This document shows, in pieces, positions 8,000 through 16,346 of a DNA stretch of 64,000 nucleotides. This DNA is from Dethiosulfatibacter aminovorans DSM 17477 (lineage in GTDB: Bacteria > Bacillota > Clostridia > Tissierellales > Dethiosulfatibacteraceae), in NCBI RefSeq assembly GCF_900142005.1, contig NZ_FQZL01000013.1, positions 41,700 through 105,699 on the forward strand, given 5' to 3'. The notes under the pieces were generated by a model, which saw only the letters and a list, made by a program, of their open reading frames with translations, was not told the DNA's origin and did not search any database. Position numbers and translations under genes: made by a program. Every line of letters begins with the position of its first letter. Within the stretch, counting starts at the first letter, position 1.

Positions 8000-9268
8000 A
8001 TGAGTACAAGTACAAAAGAGAGTTCAAGAATGAACCAAATGGAACAAGAATCATCAAAGGGATTTATAGCGAAACTCAAGACAATGGGACCGGCGGCAGT
8101 AGTAACGGCTGCATTCATAGGGCCGGGAACGGTGACAACGGCATCCCTGGCGGGAGCAAACTACGGATATGCGCTTTTGTGGGCAATGGTGTTTTCCGTA
8201 ATTGCAACAATAGTTCTCCAGGAAATGTCTGCAAGGCTTGGAATCGTAACGAGAAAGGGTCTTGGAGAGGCGCTGAGGGAGCAGTTTGACAATCCGGTAA
8301 TGAAATATGTGAGCATCTTCCTTGTAATATCGGCAATAGGAATAGGTTGTGCAGCATATGAGACTGGAAACATCCTTGGCGGAGCGCTTGGCCTTGAAGC
8401 TGTAACTGGAATATCAATGAATATCTGGGGACCTTTAATGGGAATAGGAGCCTTCGCACTTCTTTATACGGGAAGCTACAAGCTTGTGGAGAAATTCCTG
8501 GTTGGACTTGTTGTGGCAATGAGCTGCATATTCATAACAACTGCAATTATAGTAAGACCTGACCTTGGCATGATAGCAAAAGGACTCATACCTTCAGTAC
8601 CTGAAGGATCAGTATTCATAGTAATAGCACTTATAGGAACAACAGTCGTACCATACAACCTATTCCTTCATTCTTCTGCAGTACAGGAAAGATGGAAGGA
8701 CGCATCGGGAATAAGCGAATCAAAGGCTGACATATTGGTTTCAATGATTTTAGGCGGCCTCATATCCATGGCTGTAATAGTGACTGCATCTGCAGCTTTC
8801 TTCGGTACCGGTATAGCAATATCCAATGCAGGAGAAATGGCTCAGCAGCTTGAACCACTTCTTGGTTCATGGGCTAAAAACATCTTCGCACTTGGACTAT
8901 TCAGTGCGGGTCTGTCATCGGCAGTAACGGCTCCTCTTGCAGCAGCCTATGCAACTGCAGGTGCCCTTGGATGGGAAAAGGACATGAAGGACAAGAAGTT
9001 CAGAATAATCTGGATGGCAGTTCTCATTATTGGAATAGTATTCTCTGCAATAGGTCTTAAGCCTCTAAGTGCAATAATATTCGCACAGGCAGCCAATGGA
9101 ATCATGCTACCTATAGTTGCAATATTCCTTCTCTATGTAATGAACAACAAGTCAAGACTTAATGAATATGTGAATTCCAAGGCATCCAACATTCTTGGAT
9201 TCATGGTTGTTCTGGTAGCTATAGGTCTTGGACTTAAGAGTCTTGCCAAGGTATTCGGATTGATGTAA
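8000..9268 (+). CDS. NRAMP-related transporter, YcsG-like, probably not a metal carrier
   Basis: 422 residues, about 11-12 membrane helices. The start at ATG 8000 has AAGGAGG 5 bases upstream. It belongs to the NRAMP fold, but the metal-site motifs are changed: the TM1 DPGN motif is GPGT (AFIGPGTVTTASLAGA) and the TM6 MPH(N) motif is VPYN (TTVVPYNLFLHSS). The Asp, Asn and Met metal ligands are therefore absent. In Bacillus subtilis the homologue ycsG sits with ycsF, ycsI, kipI and kipA, the same partners as here, so I infer transport of 5-oxoproline or a related organic acid. Confidence 0.82.
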   Translation: MSTSTKESSRMNQMEQESSKGFIAKLKTMGPAAVVTAAFIGPGTVTTASLAGANYGYALLWAMVFSVIATIVLQEMSARLGIVTRKGLGEALREQFDNPVMKYVSIFLVISAIGIGCAAYETGNILGGALGLEAVTGISMNIWGPLMGIGAFALLYTGSYKLVEKFLVGLVVAMSCIFITTAIIVRPDLGMIAKGLIPSVPEGSVFIVIALIGTTVVPYNLFLHSSAVQERWKDASGISESKADILVSMILGGLISMAVIVTASAAFFGTGIAISNAGEMAQQLEPLLGSWAKNIFALGLFSAGLSSAVTAPLAAAYATAGALGWEKDMKDKKFRIIWMAVLIIGIVFSAIGLKPLSAIIFAQAANGIMLPIVAIFLLYVMNNKSRLNEYVNSKASNILGFMVVLVAIGLGLKSLAKVFGLM

Positions 9269-9278
9269 GAGACAATGG

Positions 9279-9305
9279 GAGGTGGACGCGAATCCACCTC
9301 TTTTT
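9279..9305 (+). terminator. Terminator between the carrier and pxpA
   Basis: GAGGTGGA/TCCACCTC stem with a 6-base loop and a T5 run. It separates the sigma-54 transcript from the pxp genes, at least partly. Confidence 0.75.
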
Positions 9306-9357
9306 ACAGCTTAGGGAAGATGAAAATGCATACCCGATTTATACACTTTTGCTTTTA

Positions 9358-9387
9358 TTGTAAATGTTATGAAAATTGAAGTATAAT
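9358..9387 (+). promoter_or_regulatory. Possible sigma-A promoter for pxpABC
   Basis: TTGTAA, an 18-base spacer and TATAAT (9382-9387), about 60 bases before pxpA. Confidence 0.5.
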
Positions 9388-9451
9388 GAATTATTGGACA
9401 TATGAAATGAAGCTTATAATAAATTGATGATGATATTTTGAGAGGTGTAAA

Positions 9452-10198
9452 ATGATAATAGATCTTAACAGCGACCTTGGTGAAAGTTTTGGAGCATACA
9501 ACCTTGGAATGGACAGTGAAATACTGAAATTTGTTTCATCAGTAAACATAGCCTGCGGATTCCATGCAGGGGACCCCATGGTAATGGACAAAACTGTTGA
9601 AATGGCCCTTGAGAACAACGTGAAGATGGGAGCCCATCCGGGAATGCCGGACCTTATGGGTTTTGGAAGAAGAAACATGAACATTTCCGGAGATGAAGCC
9701 AGGAATTATGTGATATACCAGGTTGGTGCGCTCAAGGCCTTCGTTGAAGCCAGGGGAGGAAAGCTTGCACACGTGAAGCCCCACGGAGCCCTTTACAACA
9801 TGGCGGCAAAGGATAAGATACTTTCAGAAGCCATAGTGAAGGCAGTGAAATCAATAGATCCAAACCTTGTTCTATTTGGACTTCCGGGTTCGGAGACCGC
9901 AAAGGCTGCAGTAGAAATCGGACTTGAGTTCAAGAATGAAGTATTTGCTGACAGGGGATACACTGATGAAGGAGTGCTTGTGCCAAGAAGTCAGCCTGGA
10001 GCATTCGTAAAGGGTGCCGAGTATTGTGCCGACAGGATAGCGAGGATGGTCCAGCAGGGCGAGGTGGAAAGTGTAAGCGGAAAAATAGTGAAGATCAAGG
10101 CGGATACGGTCTGCGTTCATGGAGACAACGACGAGGCACTGAGTTTTGTGAAAACACTGAGGCAGAGACTTGAAAGCCTTGGATTCGAGATAGGATGA
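9452..10198 (+). CDS. pxpA: 5-oxoprolinase subunit A (LamB/YcsF family)
   Basis: 248 residues. The PxpABC complex cleaves 5-oxo-L-proline to glutamate with ATP in the cytoplasm, and PxpA is the LamB/YcsF subunit. The family hallmarks DLNSDLGESFG at the N-terminus and NIACGFHAGDP near residue 30 are intact, as is VKPHGALYNM. GAGAGG lies 6 bases before the ATG. It is followed after 15 bases by pxpB, which overlaps pxpC, so the three subunits are co-translated. Confidence 0.95.
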   Translation: MIIDLNSDLGESFGAYNLGMDSEILKFVSSVNIACGFHAGDPMVMDKTVEMALENNVKMGAHPGMPDLMGFGRRNMNISGDEARNYVIYQVGALKAFVEARGGKLAHVKPHGALYNMAAKDKILSEAIVKAVKSIDPNLVLFGLPGSETAKAAVEIGLEFKNEVFADRGYTDEGVLVPRSQPGAFVKGAEYCADRIARMVQQGEVESVSGKIVKIKADTVCVHGDNDEALSFVKTLRQRLESLGFEIG

Positions 10199-10213
10199 TG
10201 GAAGGTGGAATCG

Positions 10214-10912
10214 ATGAAACCAAAAGTTATGGCCATAAGCGACAATTCCATAATGATAGAATATCCTGCTGAAATAAGCGAGGAAATAAACAGATGCATT
10301 CGTTCCGTTACCAGGGAAATTGGTGATAGAATATCAGATTTAATCGTAGACATAATACCTGCATACCATACCATTACAGTGAACTACGATTGTCTGGATG
10401 TTGATTATAACTCTCTCCTGGAGAAAATAGAAGAAATAGTCTCCATGTCCATGGATGATGGAGATGAAGAGAGGGAAATCGTGGAAATTCCAGTCTGCTA
10501 CGAAGAGCCCTACGGACTCGATATTGATGAAGTTTGCAGCATCCACAATATGACCAGGGAGGAGCTTGTCAAGAGGCATACGGCCCCTGAATATCTTGTC
10601 TACATGGTGGGCTTCACTCCCGGATTCCCATACCTTGGCGGAATGGACGAGTCCATTGCAACACCTAGAAAGAAGGAACCAAGGAGCAGGATACCTGCAG
10701 GGTCTGTAGGCATAGCAGGATCACAGACGGGAGTATATCCCATAGAGAGTCCAGGGGGATGGCAGATCATAGGCCGCACACCCCTGAAACTCTTTGATCC
10801 GTACAGGGAAAATCCGGTTCTCATTGAAGCAGGCCAGTACATAAAGTACAGAAGCATTTCATCGAAGGAGTATGAAGAGATGGAAAGGAATCCGGAGGTG
10901 GATCATGGGTAG
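10214..10912 (+). CDS. pxpB: 5-oxoprolinase subunit B (KipI/allophanate hydrolase subunit 1 family)
   Basis: 232 residues from ATG 10214; AGGTGG is 6 bases upstream, so the GTG nine bases earlier is part of the ribosome binding site. The family signature VYMVGFTPGFPYLGGMDE, the basic RKKEPRSRIPAGSVGIAG and the following GGWQIIGRTP are all present. It pairs with PxpC as in KipI-KipA. The C-terminus overlaps the PxpC start by 8 bases. Confidence 0.95.
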   Translation: MKPKVMAISDNSIMIEYPAEISEEINRCIRSVTREIGDRISDLIVDIIPAYHTITVNYDCLDVDYNSLLEKIEEIVSMSMDDGDEEREIVEIPVCYEEPYGLDIDEVCSIHNMTREELVKRHTAPEYLVYMVGFTPGFPYLGGMDESIATPRKKEPRSRIPAGSVGIAGSQTGVYPIESPGGWQIIGRTPLKLFDPYRENPVLIEAGQYIKYRSISSKEYEEMERNPEVDHG

Positions 10913-11933
10913 CATGAAGATATTGAAATCGGGAATGTTTTCAACCATACAGGACCTGGGCAGGTTTGGGCATCAGGCGAAAGGAATATCAGTGTCGGGA
11001 GCAATGGATCAGCTGTCTTTGAGGCTGGCAAACATACTTGTTGGAAACGATGAGAAAGCTCCATGCTTAGAGATGACCGTGAAGGGAGACAAGATAGAGT
11101 TCCAGAAAGATGCAGTTATTGCAATAACCGGATGCGACATGGGATTCACAGTCAACGGAAGGCCCGTATGGATAGACAGGACGCTCTTTGTCAACAAGGG
11201 AGACGTCCTGGACAGCGGATTCTGCAGATATGGAAAGCTTTCATATCTGGCCGTTAGAGGAGGTCTTGACATACCCAAGGTTCTTGGAAGCAGCTCCACG
11301 TTTTTAAGAGCATCCATTGGAGGACATAAGGGAAGAAAGCTTATGGCTGGAGACGTGCTGGATTTTCCAGACCTTGAGTCTTCAATGTCGAGAGCAGTGC
11401 AGGTCACCAGGGAGATAAAGGACCTTTTATTCCATCCTAGAAAGGTTAGATTTGTATACGGCAATGAAAAGGACAGGTTCACGGAAAAGGGAGTGGGAAC
11501 GTTTTTGAACTCCCAATACACCATACAGAACGATTCGGACAGGATGGGATACAGGATGAAGGGCGATGTTGTGGAACATGTCACAAATGGAGACATCATA
11601 TCCGGGGGCATAAACTTCGGTTCCATACAGATTCCCGGAAACGGACAGCCAATAGTGATGATGGCCGACAGGCAGACCACCGGAGGATATACGAAGATAG
11701 GCCAGGTAATCCAGTCAGACCTGCCCTACCTTTCACAGAAGAAGCCACAGGATATTGTGGAGTTTCAGTCTGTGACTGTTGATGAAGCAATTGAGCTGTG
11801 GAGAGAACTTAACATGAAGATTCGTGCATGGAAGGAAAGCCTTGACTACGGATACTACAGGGTAAATGAGCTGAGAAGGTTTACTCTCAGCTTCAACAAC
11901 AAAACATACAATGTAAAGGCGGTGGAGGTATGA
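10905..11933 (+). CDS. pxpC: 5-oxoprolinase subunit C (KipA/allophanate hydrolase subunit 2 family)
   Basis: 342 residues from ATG 10905, 6 bases after GGAGG. The biotin-dependent carboxyltransferase-like fold starts SGMFSTIQDLGRFGHQAKGI and contains GAMDQLSLRLANILVGN, DSDRMGYRMKG and the ADRQTTGGYTKIGQV block, all typical of KipA/PxpC. With PxpA and PxpB it completes the ATP-dependent 5-oxoprolinase. Its stop overlaps the start of the DUF1445 gene. Confidence 0.95.
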   Translation: MGSMKILKSGMFSTIQDLGRFGHQAKGISVSGAMDQLSLRLANILVGNDEKAPCLEMTVKGDKIEFQKDAVIAITGCDMGFTVNGRPVWIDRTLFVNKGDVLDSGFCRYGKLSYLAVRGGLDIPKVLGSSSTFLRASIGGHKGRKLMAGDVLDFPDLESSMSRAVQVTREIKDLLFHPRKVRFVYGNEKDRFTEKGVGTFLNSQYTIQNDSDRMGYRMKGDVVEHVTNGDIISGGINFGSIQIPGNGQPIVMMADRQTTGGYTKIGQVIQSDLPYLSQKKPQDIVEFQSVTVDEAIELWRELNMKIRAWKESLDYGYYRVNELRRFTLSFNNKTYNVKAVEV

Positions 11934-12721
11934 TGGACTATTCAAATGCAACACCGGAAACAATAAGGCAACTGATCAGGAACAGGGAATTCATGATGCC
12001 CACCTCGGGCGTGGCTTCAGGTTATGCCCAGGGAAATCTTGTTATACTTCCCAAGGAATATGCATATGATTTCCTTCTTTTTGCATACAGGAATCCGAAG
12101 CCTTGTCCTCTGCTCTACGTATCGGACACGGGAGAAAAACATCTGGATAAAATAGCAGCCGGGTCAAACATCTATACTGATATAGGGAACTACAATATCT
12201 ACAGGGATGGGAAGCTGGTTGAGAATATCGAGAATGTGGAAAAATACCATTCCGATGACCTGGTGTCATTCATAATAGGATGCAGCTTTACCTTCGAGTC
12301 TGAGCTGGTGAAGGAGGGAATCAGGATTCCCCATATTGAGAAGAAGGCCAATGTAGCCATGTACGATACAAACATAAGGCTGGAGGACAGTGGAGTTTTC
12401 AGCGGAAACATGGTTGTATCAATGAGGCCGATCAAGGCCAGGGACGTATCAAGGGCTGTAATGATAACATCAAGTTTTGCAAAGGTCCACGGTGCTCCCG
12501 TACATGTCGGAAATCCTGCTGATATTGGTATTGATGATATAACAAAGCCCGACTATGGAGATTTTGTGGGAATAGAGGAAGACGAGGTGCCTGTATTCTG
12601 GGCCTGCGGCGTGACTCCCCAGAATGCCTTGAGACAGAGCAAGATACCATTTGCAATCACCCACGGTCCGGGATACATGTTCGTTACGGGCATAAAAAAC
12701 AGCGACCTCATAACATATTGA
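11930..12721 (+). CDS. DUF1445 family protein (YcsI, putative hydro-lyase)
   Basis: 263 residues. YcsI-type proteins are annotated as putative hydro-lyases and occur with 5-oxoprolinase genes in Bacillus and many other bacteria. Characteristic segments are TSGVASGYAQGNLVILP near the N-terminus, the CSFTFE motif near residue 120, and the late CGVTPQNAL and ITHGPGYMFVTG. The ATG overlaps the pxpC stop and has GGTGGAGG directly upstream. Reaction unproven; a linked step in 5-oxoproline or D-glutamate metabolism is inference. Confidence 0.88.
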   Translation: MMDYSNATPETIRQLIRNREFMMPTSGVASGYAQGNLVILPKEYAYDFLLFAYRNPKPCPLLYVSDTGEKHLDKIAAGSNIYTDIGNYNIYRDGKLVENIENVEKYHSDDLVSFIIGCSFTFESELVKEGIRIPHIEKKANVAMYDTNIRLEDSGVFSGNMVVSMRPIKARDVSRAVMITSSFAKVHGAPVHVGNPADIGIDDITKPDYGDFVGIEEDEVPVFWACGVTPQNALRQSKIPFAITHGPGYMFVTGIKNSDLITY

Positions 12722-12743
12722 ATAATGGAATTTGACAAAAGTG

Positions 12744-12773
12744 AGACCTATCCCGTTGGATGGGTCTTTTTTT
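12744..12773 (+). terminator. Terminator after the 5-oxoproline operon
   Basis: AGACCTATCC/GGATGGGTCT stem with a CGTT loop and a T7 run. Confidence 0.85.
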
Positions 12774-13162
12774 GTTGTATTTTAATACTTGCAAATATGA
12801 CTTGCGGCAACGAATTAAGTTGTATTTGAATTATTTACTGATAAAAATATAACAAATTTTTTAGCCTTTATTGTTATTTTTATAAAGAAAATTGCAAAAA
12901 AAATTTCAGTTAATAAGCCGGATTTTTTTGCTGAAAAAACGCGTGAAAAACCGTTTATTTTTTGAAATGATGGCTGTATGGCTTGATAAAACTCGGTTTT
13001 AGAGCTTATGTATACAAATTGTAATTTAGTATCAAAATAGTAACTATATATCCATTTTGGTACATAATACCTAAAAAGTGCGATATTGTACATAGTTTAA
13101 CAATGTAATATCATTAACCCATATTAAATAGTAATTATGTTTGATTCACACAGGAGGAAAAA
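12774..13162. other. AT-rich intergenic region upstream of bcd
   Basis: About 390 bases without a convincing gene. A minus-strand ORF of 92 codons here is low-complexity and lacks a ribosome binding site. The region contains GGTA-CATAA-TACC (13059-13071) and the Rex-like site listed separately. The bcd promoter is presumably close to the latter, but I could not define it. Confidence 0.5.
13086..13103 (+). promoter_or_regulatory. Rex-like operator upstream of bcd-etfBA
   Basis: TTGTACATAGTTTAACAA matches the Rex box TTGTTAANNNNTTAACAA at 12 of 14 defined positions, with a perfect right half. Rex, the NADH/NAD+ sensor, is known to control bcd-etf genes in clostridia. Confidence 0.6.
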
Positions 13163-14302
13163 ATGAATTTTGAACTAAGTAAAGAACACAAGTTGGTTGT
13201 TCAAACAGTAAGAGAATTTGCGCAAACTGAATTGGAACCTCAAGCAGCTGAAAATGATCAGAATGGAACGTTTCCAATAAATGAGTACAAGAAAATGGGT
13301 GAGATCGGACTTCTTGGTCTACCTTTCAGCACTGAATACGATGGAGCAGGTGGAGACTACCTTTCATACATCCTTGCAGTAGAGGAAATCTCAAAGGTAG
13401 ATGCTTCTGTAGGTATATCATACTCGGTACAGACTTCACTGAACATGGGAGCAATAAACGCATTTGCATCTGAAGAGCAGAAGAAGAAATATCTTCCTGC
13501 ACTTTGTACAGGAAAGCATATCGGATCATTTGGACTTACAGAGCCGGGAGCAGGAACTGATGCGGCAGGAGTTAGAACAGTAGCGGTTAAGGATGGAGAC
13601 AAATATATACTTAACGGACAGAAGTGTTTCATAACTAACAGTCCAATAGCAGATACATTCGTGATATTTGCAATGACTGACAGATCAAAAGGAACCAAAG
13701 GATTGTCAGCTTTTATAGTAGAAAAGGATTTCCCTGGAATCTCAATAGGAAAGATTGAAGACAAGATGGGAATAAGAGCATCACAGGTTGGAGAGATCGT
13801 AATGGAAGATTGTATCGTTCCTGCCGAGAACCTTATGGGCAAGGAAGGAAAAGGTTTTGGAATAGCGATGAAGACTCTTGACGGCGGAAGAATCGGTGTT
13901 GCTGCACAGGCTCTTGGTATAGCAGAAGGAGCAATGGAGCATACTATTGAATACATGAAGGAAAGAAAGCAGTTTGGAAGACCTATCCACAAGTTCCAGT
14001 ACCTTCAGTTCAGAATGGCAGACATGAAGGCTAAGATCGAGCAGGCTAGATACCTTGTATACAAGGCTGCAATGGATAAGAACAACGGCAAGTCATACTC
14101 AGAGTCGGCAGCTATGGCAAAGATGGTTGCATCTGACTGTGCTATGGAAGTTACAACAAACTGTGTACAGATGATGGGTGGATACGGATTCATCAAGGAA
14201 TACCCTGTTGAGAGAATGATGAGAGACTCAAAGATCACTCAGATTTATGAAGGAACAAACGAAGTAATGAGAATGGTTATCTCAGGAAACATGTTTAGAT
14301 AA
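13163..14302 (+). CDS. bcd: Acyl-CoA (butyryl-CoA) dehydrogenase
   Basis: 379 residues. An FAD enzyme reducing crotonyl-CoA to butyryl-CoA, or oxidising a short acyl-CoA, with the Etf encoded next to it. Features include the flavin-site block GLTEPGAGTDAAG, CFITNS, GGRIGVAAQALGIAEGAM, and the catalytic base Glu in IYEGTNEVMRM near the C-terminus. AGGAGG is 5 bases before the ATG. In clostridia, Bcd with EtfAB can bifurcate electrons to ferredoxin. It could also serve acyl-CoA steps of the carnitine-like pathway 15 kb to the right. Confidence 0.93.
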   Translation: MNFELSKEHKLVVQTVREFAQTELEPQAAENDQNGTFPINEYKKMGEIGLLGLPFSTEYDGAGGDYLSYILAVEEISKVDASVGISYSVQTSLNMGAINAFASEEQKKKYLPALCTGKHIGSFGLTEPGAGTDAAGVRTVAVKDGDKYILNGQKCFITNSPIADTFVIFAMTDRSKGTKGLSAFIVEKDFPGISIGKIEDKMGIRASQVGEIVMEDCIVPAENLMGKEGKGFGIAMKTLDGGRIGVAAQALGIAEGAMEHTIEYMKERKQFGRPIHKFQYLQFRMADMKAKIEQARYLVYKAAMDKNNGKSYSESAAMAKMVASDCAMEVTTNCVQMMGGYGFIKEYPVERMMRDSKITQIYEGTNEVMRMVISGNMFR

Positions 14303-14319
14303 TTGGGAGGAATAAAGAG

Positions 14320-15099
14320 ATGAATATAGTTGTTTGTGTAAAACAAGTACCAGATACAAATGAAGTAAAGATAGATCCGGTAAAAGGAACACTTATCAGA
14401 GACGGAGTTCCATCAATAATCAATCCGGATGACAAGAATGCAATAGAAGAGGCTTTGGCTCTTAAGGATAAGCACGGTGCAAAGGTAACAGTAATAACAA
14501 TGGGACCACCACAGGCGGAAGTTGCGCTTAAGGAAGCAATTGCAATGGGTGCCGATGATGCAATACTGGTTTCAGACAGAGCATTTGCAGGATCTGACAC
14601 TCTTGCAACTTCAAGAACTCTTGCAGGAGCAATAGCAAAGCTTGACTATGATATAGTAATGGCAGGAAGACAGGCAATAGACGGAGATACTGCACAGGTA
14701 GGACCTGGAATCGCTGAAAGTCTTGGACTTCCACAGGTAACTTATGTTGAGAATGTAGAAGTTGAAGGAAAAAGCCTTAAAATAAGAAAGGCTCTTGAAG
14801 ATGGATATGAAATGCTTGAAATCCAGACTCCATGCCTGTTGACTGCTATCGATTCCCTTAACGAACCAAGATACATGCAGATGAAAAACATCTTTACAGC
14901 ATATGACAAGGAAGTAACTATGTGGAATGCAAGTGACATTGATGTAAATCCTGAGCATCTTGGACTTAAAGGTTCACCTACTAAGGTTAAGAAGACTTGG
15001 ACCAAGGAAGTAAAGGGAGCAGGAGAATTAGTTGAATTGCCTGCTAAGGATGCAGCAGCTGTTGCACTTTCAAAGCTTAAAGAAAAGCACTATATTTAA
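14320..15099 (+). CDS. etfB: Electron transfer flavoprotein beta subunit
   Basis: 259 residues. N-terminal MNIVVCVKQVPDTNEVKID and the central AGRQAIDGDTAQVGPGIAESL are diagnostic of EtfB, which holds AMP or the second FAD and carries electrons to and from Bcd. It begins 17 bases after bcd with GGGAGG upstream. The beta-then-alpha order after bcd is the standard clostridial bcd-etfBA arrangement. Confidence 0.95.
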   Translation: MNIVVCVKQVPDTNEVKIDPVKGTLIRDGVPSIINPDDKNAIEEALALKDKHGAKVTVITMGPPQAEVALKEAIAMGADDAILVSDRAFAGSDTLATSRTLAGAIAKLDYDIVMAGRQAIDGDTAQVGPGIAESLGLPQVTYVENVEVEGKSLKIRKALEDGYEMLEIQTPCLLTAIDSLNEPRYMQMKNIFTAYDKEVTMWNASDIDVNPEHLGLKGSPTKVKKTWTKEVKGAGELVELPAKDAAAVALSKLKEKHYI

Positions 15100-15115
15100 G
15101 GTGGAGGTTTCGAAA

Positions 15116-16126
15116 ATGAATTTAAATGAATATAAAGGTGTATGGGTATACGCTGAACAAAGAGATGGAGAATTACAAAAAATAGGACTTGAGCTTCTTG
15201 GAAAGGCAAGAGAAATTGCTGATGGCATTAATGAAGAATTGACAGCCGTATTGCTCGGAAACAACATGGAAGAATCAGCAAAGGAACTTCTTGCATATGG
15301 AGCTGACAAGGTAATATATGTTGAAGACGAGAAACTTGCTCACTTCACTACTGATGCTTTCACTGAAGCAATCTGTGATTTGATAGAAAAAGATAAGCCT
15401 GGCATGATGCTTGTTGGCGCTACTTATCTTGGAAGAGACCTTGGACCTAGAATTGCAGCAAGAGTAGGAACAGGACTTACAGCAGACTGTACGGCCCTTG
15501 CTACAGAAGAAGGAACTGGACATCTTATGATGACAAGACCTGCATTCGGTGGAAACCTTATGGCTACAATCATGTGTACAGACCACAGACCACAAATGGC
15601 TACAGTTAGACCTGGCGTTTTCGACATGATTGCAAAAGACGAGTCAAGAGTGGATGCAGCAAAAATAGACAAAAGAACAACAACGTTCTCAGCAGACGTT
15701 GATAGAATAAAGGTTCTAGACGTAATAAAAGAGCTTAAGGATACTGTTGACCTTACTGAAGCGCAATTCATAGTTTCAGGCGGTAGAGGAGTAGGCAGCG
15801 CTGAAAACTTCGAAATCTTGAAAGAACTGGCACATGAGCTTGGCGGTACAGTAGCAGGTTCAAGAGCTTCAATCGACAACGGTTGGTTGGATCATGATCT
15901 TCAGGTTGGACAAACAGGTAAAACTGTAAGACCTTTGGTTTATGTTGCATGCGGTATATCAGGAGCTATCCAGCATTTGGCAGGAATGCAGGACAGCGAG
16001 TACGTAATCGCAATAAACAAGGATGCAGATGCACCAATACACGGAGTAGCTGACCTCAGTCTTATCGGAGACTTGAACAAGCTTGTTCCAGAGTTCACGG
16101 CACAGCTTAAGGCAATGAACCAGTAG
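15116..16126 (+). CDS. etfA: Electron transfer flavoprotein alpha subunit
   Basis: 336 residues from ATG 15116, 9 bases after GTGGAGG; the longer reading frame into etfB has no support. The C-terminal FAD domain is intact: VSGGRGVGSAENF, GSRASIDNGWL, VGQTGKTVRP and ACGISGAIQHLAGM. The N-terminus has no ferredoxin-like extension, so this is the short form. It forms the Etf heterodimer that serves Bcd. Confidence 0.95.
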   Translation: MNLNEYKGVWVYAEQRDGELQKIGLELLGKAREIADGINEELTAVLLGNNMEESAKELLAYGADKVIYVEDEKLAHFTTDAFTEAICDLIEKDKPGMMLVGATYLGRDLGPRIAARVGTGLTADCTALATEEGTGHLMMTRPAFGGNLMATIMCTDHRPQMATVRPGVFDMIAKDESRVDAAKIDKRTTTFSADVDRIKVLDVIKELKDTVDLTEAQFIVSGGRGVGSAENFEILKELAHELGGTVAGSRASIDNGWLDHDLQVGQTGKTVRPLVYVACGISGAIQHLAGMQDSEYVIAINKDADAPIHGVADLSLIGDLNKLVPEFTAQLKAMNQ

Positions 16127-16230
16127 CAACAAACGGGGAACGATTTATTGTTGTGTGGAATTAGACAGTCGCATAATTACTAAATGATCGGACGCTATAT
16201 ACAAAATCAAACATTAGACTTGTAAATTTT

Positions 16231-16262
16231 AATAGACCCTGGTTTCAGGGTCTATTTTTTTA
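16231..16262. terminator. Terminator after etfA
   Basis: AATAGACCCTG/CAGGGTCTATT stem, GTTT loop, followed by T7. It lies about 100 bases past the etfA stop; the intervening spacer shows nothing else I can name. Confidence 0.85.
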
Positions 16263-16346
16263 TCTCTCTTTATTTTAGCCAATAATGGATATATAATAAA
16301 CATATACAAAGAAAGTAATAAGTTTATCATATAAAGGACGGATATT

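Noticed and set aside
8000..9268. Mn2+/Fe2+ transporter MntH
   Set aside because: The fold matches, but DPGN and MPH metal-site motifs are replaced by GPGT and VPYN, and the neighbours concern 5-oxoproline.
12815..13093. 92-codon minus-strand ORF upstream of bcd
   Set aside because: Lies in very AT-rich DNA, low complexity, Phe/Lys/Ile-rich, no ribosome binding site, and would cover the Rex-like site.
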